Source: Diphasiastrum complanatum
Taxonomy: Eukaryota > Streptophyta > Lycopodiopsida > Lycopodiales > Lycopodiaceae
DNA length: 64,000 nt
NCBI GenBank assembly: GCA_029204225.1
Contig: CM055092.1
Coordinates: 24,512,381 to 24,576,380 of the forward strand
Direction of reading: 5' to 3'
Shown here: one piece after another, positions 23,030 to 34,084 of the stretch
Layout of the letters: each line of letters begins with the position of its first letter
Position numbering within the stretch: the stretch's first letter is position 1
The notes under the pieces: generated by a model
The model's database searches: none
Told to the model about the DNA's origin: nothing
Seen by the model: the letters and a program-made list of their open reading frames with translations, nothing else
Translations under genes and position numbers: made by a program

Positions 23030-24125
23030 TATCATAATTCATGAGCCACACACACCAATGTAGCTAGTTTTACCATATCTTGACAATTTGCACACATCCA
23101 CATGAAATTGCTCAAACATGATATAGAAAAAGTAAAGTAAACTTGAACCTTGCTACTCCTTTGACCTTACTTGAGTCTTCAATATGCTGTAAAATCATAT
23201 CCATAACACCTTTGCCAATTACCACTCCTTTGATGCTCTTGACTAGCTCCAAATTGCCAACTTCCCTTTTGACTAGTTGAAGCGCTTTGAGATCAACCTC
23301 TTGATCTTTAACTTGACCATTAAAGTCATTGAACAAAATTTGTATTCCAGATCCAATACTTGATTTTATAGCAAGATAACATCCATCCACTTGCATAGCT
23401 CCATGTACACAAGAAGATCTTCCAAAAGATCTTTCACTCTTCATAAGAGTTCGATACTCAAGATTCATTGCTTGGATCCACTCCTCTTCTTTCCTTGCTT
23501 GATCTACACTTGTAGGCTCATCCAAAGAGGCAACATAGTTTCCAGAAACTACTTGCTTACCCTTTTGATCATATGTGAGCCTTGAAGGTACTTGTCTTTC
23601 TAGTGATGTTCTCCTTGGCTTTTGGCTTGATGAAGGTCCATCATCATCACCATAAAAAATAGGATCATTTTCATCAACATCAAGAATGTTAGTTCCATCC
23701 ACACTTCCATCAATCATGTTTGAAAAAACTTTTGGAATGTTCCCTCATAAAAAATGACATTTCTACCAACAATCACCTTGTTAGTAGAAGGAATGTAAAC
23801 CTTGTAGGCTTTACTCACCTCACTATATCCAACAAAAATACCTCTGCTTGAAGATGGATCCTCCTTGGCTCCTATCATCAAGAGTAATGTTGACATAGCA
23901 TATGCATCCAAAGGTTCTTAGAAAGTTGACACTCGGCCTCCTCTTGAATAGTATCTCAAAAGGTGTCCTTCCATCCAAAATAGCACTCGGCCACCTATTG
24001 CACAAGAAATTGGCACACAACAAAGCTTGATCCCAAAATGGTTTTTGAAGATTAGCACTTAACATCATAGCTTAAGCACTTTCACCTAAAGTCTTATTCT
24101 TCCTTTCAGCCACTCCATTTTGTTG
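23030..24125 (-). pseudogene. CopA copia pol remnant with RT region replaced, copy 3
   Basis: Minus strand from 24125: PQQNG/AERKNK region, integrase tail (KPFWDQALLCANFLCNRWPS), a frameshift at about 23870, then KAYKVYIPSTNKVIVGRNVI. The frame at 23717-23112 (201 codons) runs without a stop from the integrase C-terminal spacer straight through the replacement junction (LMKSE then RSFGRSSCVHGAMQV) into the foreign segment, ending at the same point (FLYHV stop) as the homologous frame at 48084-47329. The copy is truncated before the RNase H tail. It is fused to R at about 23020. Confidence 0.85.
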
Positions 24126-24212
24126 TGGGGTCCTTGAAGGTACACACATATTGGCTAGCTTGAAGGTACACACATATTGGTGCTCGCGGGTGATGGAAGT
24201 GTGAGGTGGTGC

Positions 24213-24772
24213 TAGGATCTGATAGAGGGGGTGAATATAAATTTGATGATTTTGAAGACTTTTGCAAAGAACATGGCATTAAAAGACAATTCACACAGTC
24301 ACACATGCCGCATAGTAATGGTGTAGCTGAACGGAAAAACAGAACTATTATGGAAAGTGCACACTCCATGATGAAGCAAATGGGCTTGACCGATTCACTT
24401 TGGTCGGAAGCGTGCAGTGCGGCAATGTTCTTGCAAAATAGGAGCCCTACAGTTGCGGTTCCAAATGTGACTCCTAAAGAAGCATTTACTGGAATAAAGC
24501 CAAAAATCGACAAATTTTGTGTCATTGGATGTAAGGCCTATGTACATGTGCCAAAGGAGGAGCAAAAGAAACTGGATGCCAAAGCAATCAAGTGTATCTT
24601 TGTCGGTTATGATGAAAGAACAAAAGCTTACAGGTGTTTTGATCCTGTAATGAACAAGATTCACATTAGCAAAGATGTGATCTTTGATGAAACGCATAGG
24701 TATGAAGATGAAGACCATGCAAAAGGTGAAAGCATCAAGAGACTTCCCACAATTCTGGAGGAAGAAAATGAT
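24213..24772 (+). pseudogene. CopE integrase patch (about 560 bp) inside U
   Basis: An open frame of 200 codons beginning near LGSDRGGEYKFDDFEDF and including PHSNGVAERKNRTIMESAHS (integrase Asp and Glu) and KCIFVGYDERTKAYR. It is nearly identical over its length to the integrase of CopE at 61190-60640(-). It has no start, LTR or polypurine tract. It replaces about 125 bp of U (compare 5080-5205). Left edge GGTGC and right edge GATGATTTTG show microhomology with CopE, and the frame then reads on into U by accident (FVVLQSVSQF). Confidence 0.9.
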
Positions 24773-25400
24773 GATTTTGTGGTTTTACAGTCAGTAAGTC
24801 AATTCTAATCAAGTCATTGTAGTTGTGGAGCAGTGTATCAAGTTTGTCATCGGAGAGATACATTTCAACTGCCAGTTTGGGTAAGTCAAGTCAATTTGTC
24901 ATATCAGTGTTGCATCAAGGATGCAGATTTCAGGGATGACAGGTCGTAGATCGTTTGGTTTGGGCCATGGAAGATCTCACAGGTTCACTTGGATGAATAT
25001 TGGCATGCACGATCATGTGAGGGACTTGCTGGTGGCTTTGGAGTTCACATCTCAGTGTATTCTTAGGGAATGGTTTGGAACCATTCACAGGAGTAGCTTG
25101 GAGCTAGCTTGGGCGAATACAGGTGGGCACTACAGGGTAGATGCCCAAATATTTGTGATCAGAGATGGCATTGAAATACTTGGTAGGGATAACACTACAC
25201 GATGACATGGGATGACCATCAGGGGGCAACTATTTCATACTGGACTTGAGTCATAGGCATGGACATGACTTATATGTGGGATTCATGATGGAATGAAAAC
25301 ACTGCAAAATGCAAATGGACAAAGTGTGAAGCTTTGAGAGCTAGCTCTAGGTTGGAGAGCTGATGGAGATCACACGGGGTGTGATCAGAGGGCAAAAACT
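24773..25400 (+). repeat. U block, copy 3, with open frame 24921-25205
   Basis: Continues U after the CopE patch. The 94-codon frame (MQISGMTGRRSFGLGHGRS, ILREWFGTIHRSSLELAWAN, FVIRDGIEILGRDNTTR) parallels 17711-17442. Unknown product; no domain recognised. Confidence 0.6.
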
Positions 25401-26260
25401 TTCATGGGTGTTTTGCTACTGATCTACTACTGTAGGGGACACTGATGGTGAGGACTTCATGGTGTGCTCATTTGGGAGTACAGGTTGGCATTATAGCAAG
25501 GGGCCAATTTTAGCATTGGCATCGATGGGGAGGCATCTACCATCACGGGCATGGATAAGCTATCTATAGCTTTCATGCAGTTGGCTGTATTTGTAAGAGT
25601 CTAGGCTTGGCACAGGTATTGGAATTTCCATGGTGCAGATTCTCAAGCTATATACCTCAGTATGAGGGATCAGCTTTCAGGACTTATTGGACAGTTGGAT
25701 ATGCCTAGACATGAGAGCATATTGGTACAGGTGCAGGCCATGGTTGAGGACGTGATTTGGTAACCAGTGGTGTAGCAGCAGGTCTACAAGGTGGCACAGG
25801 TTCTGGTACGACAGGATACCACTTATGTGCAGTCCTTGGTCATGTATTGATGCTTTATCATTCATGTTGGTTTGCGTGAGTGTGTGTGGGCTTGCATGTT
25901 GCCTTGTCACAGGAGTTTAGATTTGAGTTGGAGTTTTATGTGGTTGTGCATTTGCTACGGTAAAACAAAGTAGTCATTTATGCTGATTGACTTGTCATTT
26001 TCTACTAGCTATCTATTTGGTGAGGGTGCAATCTTATGGTGGCAGTAAGATTTCCTCAGGTTGAGCCTCAGCTGCTCATTTATATCAGCTTTACAGGTTC
26101 GTACTTGTAAGTGTCTGATAGGATGTCAACCTAGCTAGATGGAGGATGTAAGTCTGATGGTGGCAGTGGAATTTGCTCAGTTTGAGCCATGTCGCTCATG
26201 TGGTCCACTGTGGTCAAGTTGGATTGGGGACGAGTCAGTTGGTCAAGAGTATGGTGGTAG
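25401..26260 (+). repeat. Chimeric U-R repeat, copy 5, left part
   Basis: This is the longest U-to-R connection. It includes 25401-25905, a segment missing from copies 2 and 3 but partly matched at 57720-57960 (GGATCAGCTTTCAGGACTTA). R then continues to 26260, where GypH has inserted; the repeat resumes at 32320 after the duplicated GGTAG. Confidence 0.75.
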
Positions 26261-27168
26261 TGTTGCGTCGGTGCCTCAAAGGGCACTGGGACTTGAGCGG
26301 TTTCCCCAACACGTGCTTAAGTCTAACATTCATCCATCATGCACTTACGTAAAAGCCAACTCAGAAACGTAACAACCTTAACCATTCAGACTTAAGAAAA
26401 CTGGAATCCCAACCAACCCGAAAGCCAACTCAGAATCCGTCCCCAAAAGGTATCCAAAGGCAAAGACAAGCCACACATGAAACCCAAGGCATAGTGGTCA
26501 CCAAACTGACCAATTGGCATAGGGCAAGCCCCATGTCGATGACAGGGACCCTTAGGCGCCAGCGATGCAAAAAGGTTGTAGTAAGGGTCCTTCCACTTGG
26601 ACTAGTCCCGGAGGCAAAACTGAAATGGTAATCATCCCCAAGGATCAACTTTATTAGATTTGGAAGAGGTTACATTCATACATAGACTGACCGGTCTCGG
26701 GGTCACCAGCACGTGCTGGGCATTGTGCTTGGCTCATGCTGGTAGAGGGAGCTGAGACCTGGTGACTGGATTCTTGGCGCTGGTTGAGCTGCCCACGTTT
26801 TTGTCTGCCAGACTCCCCCTATAGTTTAGCTGTGATTCGGCGCACCCCCTCTGTTCTGAAACATAGTGCTTTCTGGTAAAGCACGCCTTTTGGGACTTAT
26901 TTTTTATTTTGCTGATTAAGCCTGGCAAAATCAGTCTGGCTCTCGGACATGGGTCCCGGGAGCCGTTCCGGTGGCAGAATCAACTTGCTTCCTGACTAGG
27001 CCATGACTCGAGCTCCAGAGCTAGCTCATGACTTGTGACTACTTGACTGGCTCACCACAGGTCGGAGGCTCAGTCCTTGATGTTCTAACTTGCTATGGGA
27101 CCTTAGGGAGTGTCACCCCTTAGAGTCTTATAGGGCACGCTGGGTGCACCTGAGTCAGCTTTACAACA
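26261..27168 (-). repeat. GypH 3' LTR
   Basis: 908 bp, begins TGTTGCGTCGG and ends GCTTTACAACA on the plus strand. It aligns throughout with 31402-32319, with scattered transitions (many at CpG) and a few small indels. The frame at 26648-26430 recurs at 31790-31533 only because it lies in the LTR pair. Confidence 0.95.
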
Positions 27169-27181
27169 TCCTCCCCTCGTT
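27169..27181 (-). promoter_or_regulatory. GypH polypurine tract
   Basis: AACGAGGGGAGGA on the minus strand, directly abutting the 3' LTR start. This is where second-strand DNA synthesis primes in LTR retrotransposons. Confidence 0.85.
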
Positions 27182-27409
27182 TGAAAAAGCTGATGTCCTT
27201 ATCAAGGCCAAACTAGACCTAGGACGTATGGCACGGGCTTAATTCACCGGCCTTTAAAACTTTGAATTACAAAATACATTGGCAGTAGCATAGGAAAAGT
27301 GTAGATAAAGTTCACTTACGTAAAACCTGTGTAAAGCTGCAAGTGATTTATTGGCAAACTTAAGAAAAATACCGGGAAGTTCCTTGAACTTCAGAATGGC
27401 CATGAATGT

Positions 27410-27787
27410 TTATGTAGGAGGCATGCCGCCAGGTAGTTCTTTGTGTGCTGATCTTGGAAAACGGCTATTGCGTTGGTTCTTCTGCAGATAATCTGCTAGT
27501 ACTTCAGGGGCTCCCTCCTTAAGTTTGTCTTCGTACTCCCAAGAAGCCTCAATAAGTGGAGCCCGTAGCCACTTCACTAGATATTCACGTTGAACGCCAG
27601 TTCGCTTTCTATGTGTCAATATTTGTTCTGGTACAAGCTGCCTCTTCGTATCATCAAGTGTCGTTGGTGGGTGACGGAGTTCGTGTTGCCGATCAAATCG
27701 CTCATCTAGTTTGTACCGTTTGAGTAATGAGATATGAAACACATTGTGTATATCCAAGCTGGATGGCAGCGCTAATCGGTAAGCCAC
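27410..27787 (-). pseudogene. GypH integrase C-terminus with chromodomain-like end
   Basis: 125-codon minus-strand frame in phase with the upstream integrase across a single in-frame TGA (after SRKFT). It shows the integrase tail PSSLDIHNVFHISLLKRYKL and a chromodomain-like stretch (REYLVKWLRAPLIEASWEYE). Such domains target chromovirus integration to particular chromatin. The aromatic and Glu-Ala-Ser-Trp pattern is retained. It is non-functional as part of the broken polyprotein. Confidence 0.8.
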
Positions 27788-27829
27788 TGGGTTGATCTTC
27801 TTGGTGACATAATATGGCCCCGCATAAGG

Positions 27830-29215
27830 TCAAGTGAACTTACGAGAAAAACCTTTTGGTAATGCAATGTTCTTTGTGTTCAGCCATACTTGATCACCTT
27901 CCTCAAATTCCAGTTCTCGTCGATGTGGGTTTACGTCAGCTGCCATACTCCTTTGTGACTGCTCTAAAAATGCCTTCACCTTTGTCAGCTTTGTGTGCCA
28001 CTCATTGATGAATTCCTCTACAGTGGGTACTGGTGTTTCCTGCACGCTTGTAAGAAAAGAGCTTGGAACAATCGGTAGCCGACCATTGCTTATCTCGAAG
28101 GGTGCCCTTCCAGTAGATCTGTTCACTTGGTTGTTATGTGCAAACTTGAGAATATCCAAGTAGTTGACCCAATCGGATTGGTCCCAAGCGACATAATTTC
28201 GTAAATATTGTTCAATCTGTCGATTGACTCGCTCCGTTTGCCCATCCGTCTGAGGGTGATATGTAGTACTGAAATTCAGTCCGGTTCCCACGAGGCGAAA
28301 TAGACAATTCCAAAACTTTCCGACGAACTTGGTGTCTCGGTCAGAAATAATCGTTCTAGGTAGGCCGTGGTATTTGAAAACACATTTGAAAAATAACCTT
28401 GCCACTTCTTCAGCTGTCACTGAACTTTTAGTTGGTACTAGATGAACTTGCTTTGAAAACCGGTCAACCACCACATAAATTGAGTCGAAGCCTTGGCACC
28501 GTGGTAGTTGAACAATAAAATCCATGCTCACCGAATCCCATGGGTATGCTGGTACTGGTAATGGTTGGAGTAGTCCAGCCGGAGCTAGCGGTTCCACCTT
28601 CACTTGTTGACATGTCGGGCATGTTTGCACATAGGATTCAACGTCTGCCCACATACTTGGCCAATAGAAGCCTCTTTTGAGAAGTTCATACATGCGATTC
28701 ACCCCTGGATGCCCGGTGGCTAGTATGTCATGATGTTCTTGCAAGACTTTCTTCCTCAGGTTGATGTTGTCTGGGACATATACTCTGCATTGTTTATAAA
28801 CAACCATTTGATCTTCCCAAGTGAAATGTTTATGAGGCTTTCCCAGATGGAATTTGATCATTAAGTCCTTCGCCAACGCATCTACACCATAATTCTCCCT
28901 GATTTCTTGGAGTAGGCCAGTCACCTGAGTTGTCACTGTTGCCATCAAGTATTCCTGTCTACTTAGTGTGTCCGCCACCACATTGTTCTTTCCCGCTGTG
29001 TGTAAAATGTCTATATTGAATTTTGAGAGAAAGTTTTGCCATCGCATTTGCTTTGGCGTGAGCATACCTTGGGATGAGAAGTACTTGAGTGATACATTAT
29101 CAGTGAACGCCTTAAAGGGTTTTCCTGCCACATAATGTCTCCAATGCTCCACTGCTTGAACTACTATGACCATTTCTTTTTCATGAGTTGGCCATCGTCG
29201 CTCTACGTCACTCAA
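27830..29215 (-). pseudogene. GypH RNase H end and integrase
   Basis: 461 open codons. Residues 1-90 are the RNase H/connection part (RWPTHEKEMVIVVQAVEHWR, FKAFTDNVSLKYFSSQGML). The integrase zinc-binding HHCC follows (HHDILATGHPGVNRMYELLK, then CPTCQQV). The catalytic core has Asp in SVSMDFIVQLP, Asp in IISDRDTKFVG and Glu in QTDGQTERVNRQIEQYL, all present. It is cut off from RT by a TAA where the family has Tyr-Phe-Ser (PVA stop FSKK) at about 29216-29226, and from the tail by a TGA. This is the best-preserved domain of the element. Confidence 0.9.
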
Positions 29216-29227
29216 TTTCTTTGAAAA

Positions 29228-30688
29228 TTATGCAACAGGTTTTCCGTCTTGCATCAGCACAGCCCCAATAGCAAAGTTTGACGCATCTGTATGTATTTCA
29301 AAAGGTTTGCTAAAGTCCGGTAAGGCAAGGATGGGTTCTTGAGTGATCTGTCGTTTTAGTTCTTGGAACGCTGCTTCACATTCTGGTGTCCATGTCATCT
29401 TCAGATGAGTTTTGGTCTGCCCCAACAGTGGTGCCACAATTTTGCTAAATGCCTCAATGAATCTCTTGTAAAAGTTACATAAGCCCACAAAGGATTTGAT
29501 GCCATGAACAGTTTTAGGTGCTAGCCAATCCAAGATAGTCTTGATCTTCTTAGGATCCATTCGAATCCATCCGTGGCCTATAACATGTCCAAGGAAGTCA
29601 ACTTCCTCCACCACAAACTCACATTTCTCTCTTTTCGCGAACAAGCAGTTCCTCCTCAGTCGTTGGAGAACTGTCCTTAAATGTTGAATGTGATCTTTAA
29701 GGTTCCAGCTAAATACTAATATGTCATCAATGTACACAATGACAAATTCATCCAGGCAGTCTTGAAATATATTGTTCATCAACGTGCAAAAAGTGGCTGG
29801 TGCGTTTGTTATACCGAATGGCATCACCAGGAATTCGTGACTCCCGAACCGCGTTCGAAATGCCATTTTGTGCTCATCACCTTTAGCTATTCGAATTTGA
29901 TGACATCCAGATCTGAGATCTATTCGGCTAAAGTATTTGGCATGTTTGAGTTGGTCGAATAGGTCATCAATTCTAGGCATGGGGTACTTGTTCTTGATGG
30001 TACTCTTGTTAAGCATGCGATAATCCACACACATTCGAAGAGTTTTGTCCACCTTTTCCACGAACACATCGCTAAATTTTTCTAACAGATCTGCCACTTC
30101 TTTTGGCAAGGTTTCTTGTCGCACACTTTTCCCTTCTGGGACTTCTCGACAGATGCAAAGAAAGCACTTTGACCTTTTCCCTTTCGCCATTATTTTCATC
30201 GCTAATGCTGCAACCAGATTTTGTTCAATATCGGTATCCTTAGCATTTCCTCCGGGCAGGGCTTTTGTCACGCAGATTTGTCCCTTATAATCCAAGAAGA
30301 CCAAGTTTGAGCTCCTACCCAAAACTGCGATACAGTGTTCATTTAACCAAGGGAGGCCCAAAATCACATCAAAGGCATCCATCTCTAAAATCACAAAGCT
30401 AAGTTTAGCCTTCCATCTTCCAATCTACACCGGGATGTTCAATGTCGCTTTGTCTGCATCTAGTGCTCCCTTCGCTGTTTCTACCTTGAGAGTAGATGTA
30501 ACATTCCTGGTCGGCAAGCTGAATTGTTCCATTACGCTCCTTGAGATATAGTTATGTAAAGCTCCGGAGTCGATCATGAAATCTGACTTCCTCCCCGCGA
30601 TCTTTCCTGATAAGAATAACAATCTTGAACCAATCTTGGGGGTTGCCCCATGGAAGTTCCTTTCCATACTTGTGCGTCGTCCACTCAT
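29228..30688 (-). pseudogene. GypH protease and reverse transcriptase/RNase H start
   Basis: The frame 30688-30425 holds the aspartic protease (DFMIDSGALHNYISRSV, catalytic DSG) and stops at a single TAG. In the same phase 30394-29228 continues ([17 protein letters not shown]) into RT. RT has [17 protein letters not shown] (first catalytic Asp), [12 protein letters not shown] and YIDDILVFS (the YxDD box, here with Ile), then the thumb and RNase H start ([20 protein letters not shown]). About 55-60 residues of the RT finger region are missing between FSDVFVE and [12 protein letters not shown], so RT would be dead even without the stops. No gag precedes the protease. Confidence 0.9.
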
Positions 30689-30699
30689 AAATGTAAGCT

Positions 30700-31387
30700 C
30701 CTCTCACAACTCCCAACTAGATTAGATCACCTAGATCAAAACAAGTAGTCAGGGATAATTCAGGTCCAGGCAAGCACACCACAAACGAACATACCAACCA
30801 AAGTTAAACAGAGGATCCCTCTCAAGTCACATTCCCCTTGAGACCGGACGTAGGATCTTTGACTAGCCGCGCCCACACAAATCTATCACAGAATTAGTCC
30901 ACGGGGAAACATCCATCCAACCATCCGTGCTTTCACCATTAAGCAGCACATTGCCTCAGTCACGCCCCACCACTTTTTGGTCGATAGCCCTTATAGCTAA
31001 ACGATCGGCAGCTATCCCGCACCGGCAGCTAACCAGCCGTGCTTTACACCCGAATTCGAGCAGCATCTCTGTATCAATGGTTAACCCATACAGTTCGCAT
31101 ATGTCGCCCCGCACCCCACAAGGTACAAACCGTCCTTCACCTACCTAGGTAGCACGTTGCCTCATTCGTCCTACGTGCAGACAGCGCCAGGCCCGAACCG
31201 CGAGAACTGACCGTGCTTACACCTCGAGGGCAGCACTTTGACTCATCAAGTCCCCCGTTCTGTCGACCACCCCGACCGTGGACGCACCCGTGCTTACACT
31301 GTGGGCAGCACCTTGCGCAACGGTTGTCTTGACAAATCCCAAAACGTGGCCATCCCTGTGAGACTTGCGTAGCTGACCGGCTAGTCG
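30700..31387 (-). other. GypH leader, no gag, with degenerate internal repeats
   Basis: Between the primer-binding site and protease there are about 690 bp in place of a gag gene. No gag or zinc-knuckle similarity is seen in any frame. The stretch contains at least four units of a degenerate motif CCGTGCTTACAC followed within about 20 bp by GCAGCAC (near 30927, 31038, 31211 and 31289). Confidence 0.7.
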
Positions 31388-31399
31388 GCTCTGATACCA
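31388..31399 (-). promoter_or_regulatory. GypH primer-binding site (initiator-Met tRNA)
   Basis: TGGTATCAGAGC on the minus strand, two bases inside the 5' LTR. It is complementary to the 3' end of plant initiator methionine tRNA, the usual primer for gypsy and copia elements. Confidence 0.9.
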
Positions 31400-31401
31400 C
31401 A

Positions 31402-32319
31402 CGTTGCACCGGCGCCTCAAAGGGCGCTGGGACTTGAGCAGTTTCCCCAACACGCGTTTAAGTCTATAATTCATCCATCCTGCACTTACGTAAAAGCCAA
31501 CTCAGAAACGTAACAAGCTTAACCATTCAGACCTAAGAAAACTGGAATCCCAACCAACTCGAAAGGCAACTTAGAATCCATCTCCAAAAGGTAACCAAAT
31601 GCAAAGACAAGCCACACATGAAACCCAAGGCATAGTGGTCGCCAAACTGACCAATTGGCATTGCGGCAAGCCCCATGTCGATGACAATGACCCTTAGGTG
31701 CCAGCGACGCAAAAAGGTTGTAGTAAGGGTCCTTCCACTTGGACCAGTCTTGGAGGCGAAACCGAAATGGTAATCATCCCCAAGGATCAACTTTATTAGA
31801 TTTGGAAGAGGTTACATTCATACATAGACTGACCGGTCTCGGGGCCACCAACACGTGCTGGGCATTGTGCTTGGCTCGTGCTGGTAGAGGGAGCTGAGAC
31901 CTGGTGACTGGATTCCTGGCGCTGGTTGAGCTGCCCAAGTTTCTGTCTGCCGGACTCCCGCTATTGTTCTGTTGTGATTCGGCGCACCCCCTCTGTTCTG
32001 AAAGATAATGCTTTCTGGTAAAGCACGCTTTTTGGGACTTAGTTTTTATTTTGCTGATTAAGCTTGGAAAGCCTGGCAGAATCAGTCTGGCTCCCGGACA
32101 TGGGTCCCGGGAGCCGTTCCGGTGGCAGAATCAACTTGCTTCCTGACTAGGCCATGACTCGAGCTCCAGAGCTAGCTCATGACCTGTGACTACTTGATTG
32201 GCTCACCACAGATCGGAGGCTCAGTCCTTGACATTCTAACTTGCTCTGGGACCTTAGGGAGTGTCACCCCTTAGCGTCTTACAGGGCACGATGGGTGCAC
32301 CTGAGTCAACTTTACAACA
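31402..32319 (-). repeat. GypH 5' LTR
   Basis: 918 bp partner of 26261-27168. The inner terminal base is C (CGTTGC) instead of T on the plus strand. The outer end CAACA is intact and abuts the target duplication GGTAG. Confidence 0.95.
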
Positions 32320-33775
32320 GGTAGACTCTCTGTATGAGCATTGTGGTTGCATGATACTTTGTGAGTCAAACCTCGTGGTTTGTATGTTATTATGCAGTGG
32401 TGATAAATATTCAAAATTTCCTTTGGCCTTGTTATGGATAGATAATTCTCATGGTTCTGTGGCTGCTTAAAATGTTTTTGATTCTCATTTTCTTTAGCCA
32501 ACTTTTGCTTACGAGCTCCAATCAGAGCGAATCTCCAGGTGATGTGAAGCGAATCGTTATCACTAAAGGTAGTGATGATACGTAAAACACTATGCTTTTT
32601 ATCTCAAGATTTATAGAAAGCAAGATGTCATTAGTAGTTGCTAAAATCTAATCGTTGTTTGTTTCCAATATGACCAAATGTTTTCCATCTCCTTAACAAT
32701 GTGCTGAAAATTCATATGTTTTTTAAGCTACATCCAACAAAGCAGTAGTAGTACCAGAATAACGCAAAAACGCTTATAGGGACCTATTTGGACCAGTAGA
32801 AGATGTTGAGAATGTTATTCCAACCATTAGAAAAATCAAGTTTCCCTTTCTACTCGCACTTGTAAATATTCTCTTGGAAGAGCTGGAGATGGTGAGAATT
32901 TTGAAAATCCCTTCTAGCCTAAAAGTGTTGACTTTTAAGATATTAGCCACTTCAATCCATCCTCTTTAAACTGTAATCATGTTTCTAGGCCATATATGAC
33001 TAGTCAACTTGCTTTCTTGTTATCCAAGAAGGATCCAAGAAGATTGATTTCATATGAAAATGTTGCAGGAAAAGCAAGCTATACTTTATGTTAGCTCTCA
33101 ACATCAATAGGGTCTGAATCATACCTTGTTATCAAATGCTCTTCAAATAGTTATGTTTGTGTTTCTTTGCTTCGATTCTAGGTAATTGTGAGAAATGGTG
33201 AGAATTATTGAGCATGGTGATTCCATTAGGTTTAAGGAGTATATGACTCATATTGTGTATGTAAGCTAAGTGATAATTAGTTTAAGAAATCCCCAATTAT
33301 TTGAGAGAGAGAGAGCGAGAGATCACATAGTGATTGAAGTCAATTTAATAAATTCACATTTTAGATACCTGGACTAAAAAAAACCCTAACCTTAAAGACC
33401 CTAAATCTTCAATATCTCCCCGCTCTCTCAAATCTTCTCTCCTCTCACGTTCTGCAACCTGCGCGCTCGCTCTCTCTATCTCTCTCTCTCACGTCCTCTT
33501 AGTCTCTCAATCGCATTAACCTCTCTCTCTCTCTCTCTCTCATCGCGTTTGTAACTGAGCTATTGTTGCAGATTACTACTGCCACCTCCCCCCTCTAAAA
33601 CCCTGATCAATCAATAGCGTGGCAGCATATGTTCTTGATGATCTTTCAATCCAGCTCCAGAGTAAAGAGATTATTTAGCGATTTGCAAGGAGTGTAGCAG
33701 CCGCTCCCCAGCATTTGAATTGTAAGCATCAAAGGCATCTTTGGTGCATCTCTCTCTCTCTCTCTCTCTCATTGA
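32320..33775 (+). repeat. Chimeric U-R repeat, copy 5, right part
   Basis: Resumes R exactly at the GypH target site. It contains the AP2 3' exons (NKAAIV-type exon about 32728-32892, with TAA after VPE), the intron-like stretch, GA/CT-rich segments near 33303-33316 and 33470-33542, and a terminal region ending in (CT)n at 33751-33770. It is the most complete right half of the R block and is collinear with 6240-7774. Confidence 0.75.
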
Positions 33776-34084
33776 TCCATGCACCTCTTAATTCTATTGG
33801 ACTATATTCAAGCACACCTCAATTTCCTATTGGACGTCACAAGGTTCCACCTCTAAATCCTATTAGACCTCTTGAAATTCATCAAACAAAAGCTTTACAC
33901 TTGTCTACACTCTAATTGGCACGTGTTTAGTCTCTTACTCTATTTTGGCTCAACAGTGGCATTACAAGTGGAAGTGCATAATTTGCCATCTATGCCAAAT
34001 TTATTCCTATCAACATCCTACACCTAGATGCTTGATGTAAAAAACATAAGACCCCTATATCTAACATAGATAATCTTTTTCAAT
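33776..34084. other. Unassigned stretch
   Basis: Between R copy 5 and the tandem units. It contains a loosely repeated ATTGGAC/ATTAGAC motif but no coding or RNA similarity that I can see. Confidence 0.4.

Larger units (their letters stand above)
26261..32319 (-). mobile_element. GypH: complete but defective Ty3/gypsy chromovirus-type element
   Basis: The borders are exact: R sequence ends in GGTAG at 26256-26260 and resumes with GGTAG at 32320-32324, a 5-bp target duplication. Two LTRs (908 and 918 bp) start TGTTG and end CAACA when read on the plus strand, with the outer right-LTR inner base mutated. On the minus strand the 5' LTR (31402-32319) is followed two bases later by a primer-binding site and the 3' LTR is preceded by a purine tract. 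The 4.2-kb interior codes protease, RT/RNase H, integrase and a chromodomain-like tail in broken frames, and has no recognisable gag. By eye the LTRs differ at several percent of sites, so the insertion is not recent. It is non-autonomous as it stands. Confidence 0.95.

Noticed and set aside
26430-26648. A frame recurring at 31533-31790 that looked like a conserved small gene
   Set aside because: Both lie in the GypH LTR pair, so conservation is due to LTR duplication.
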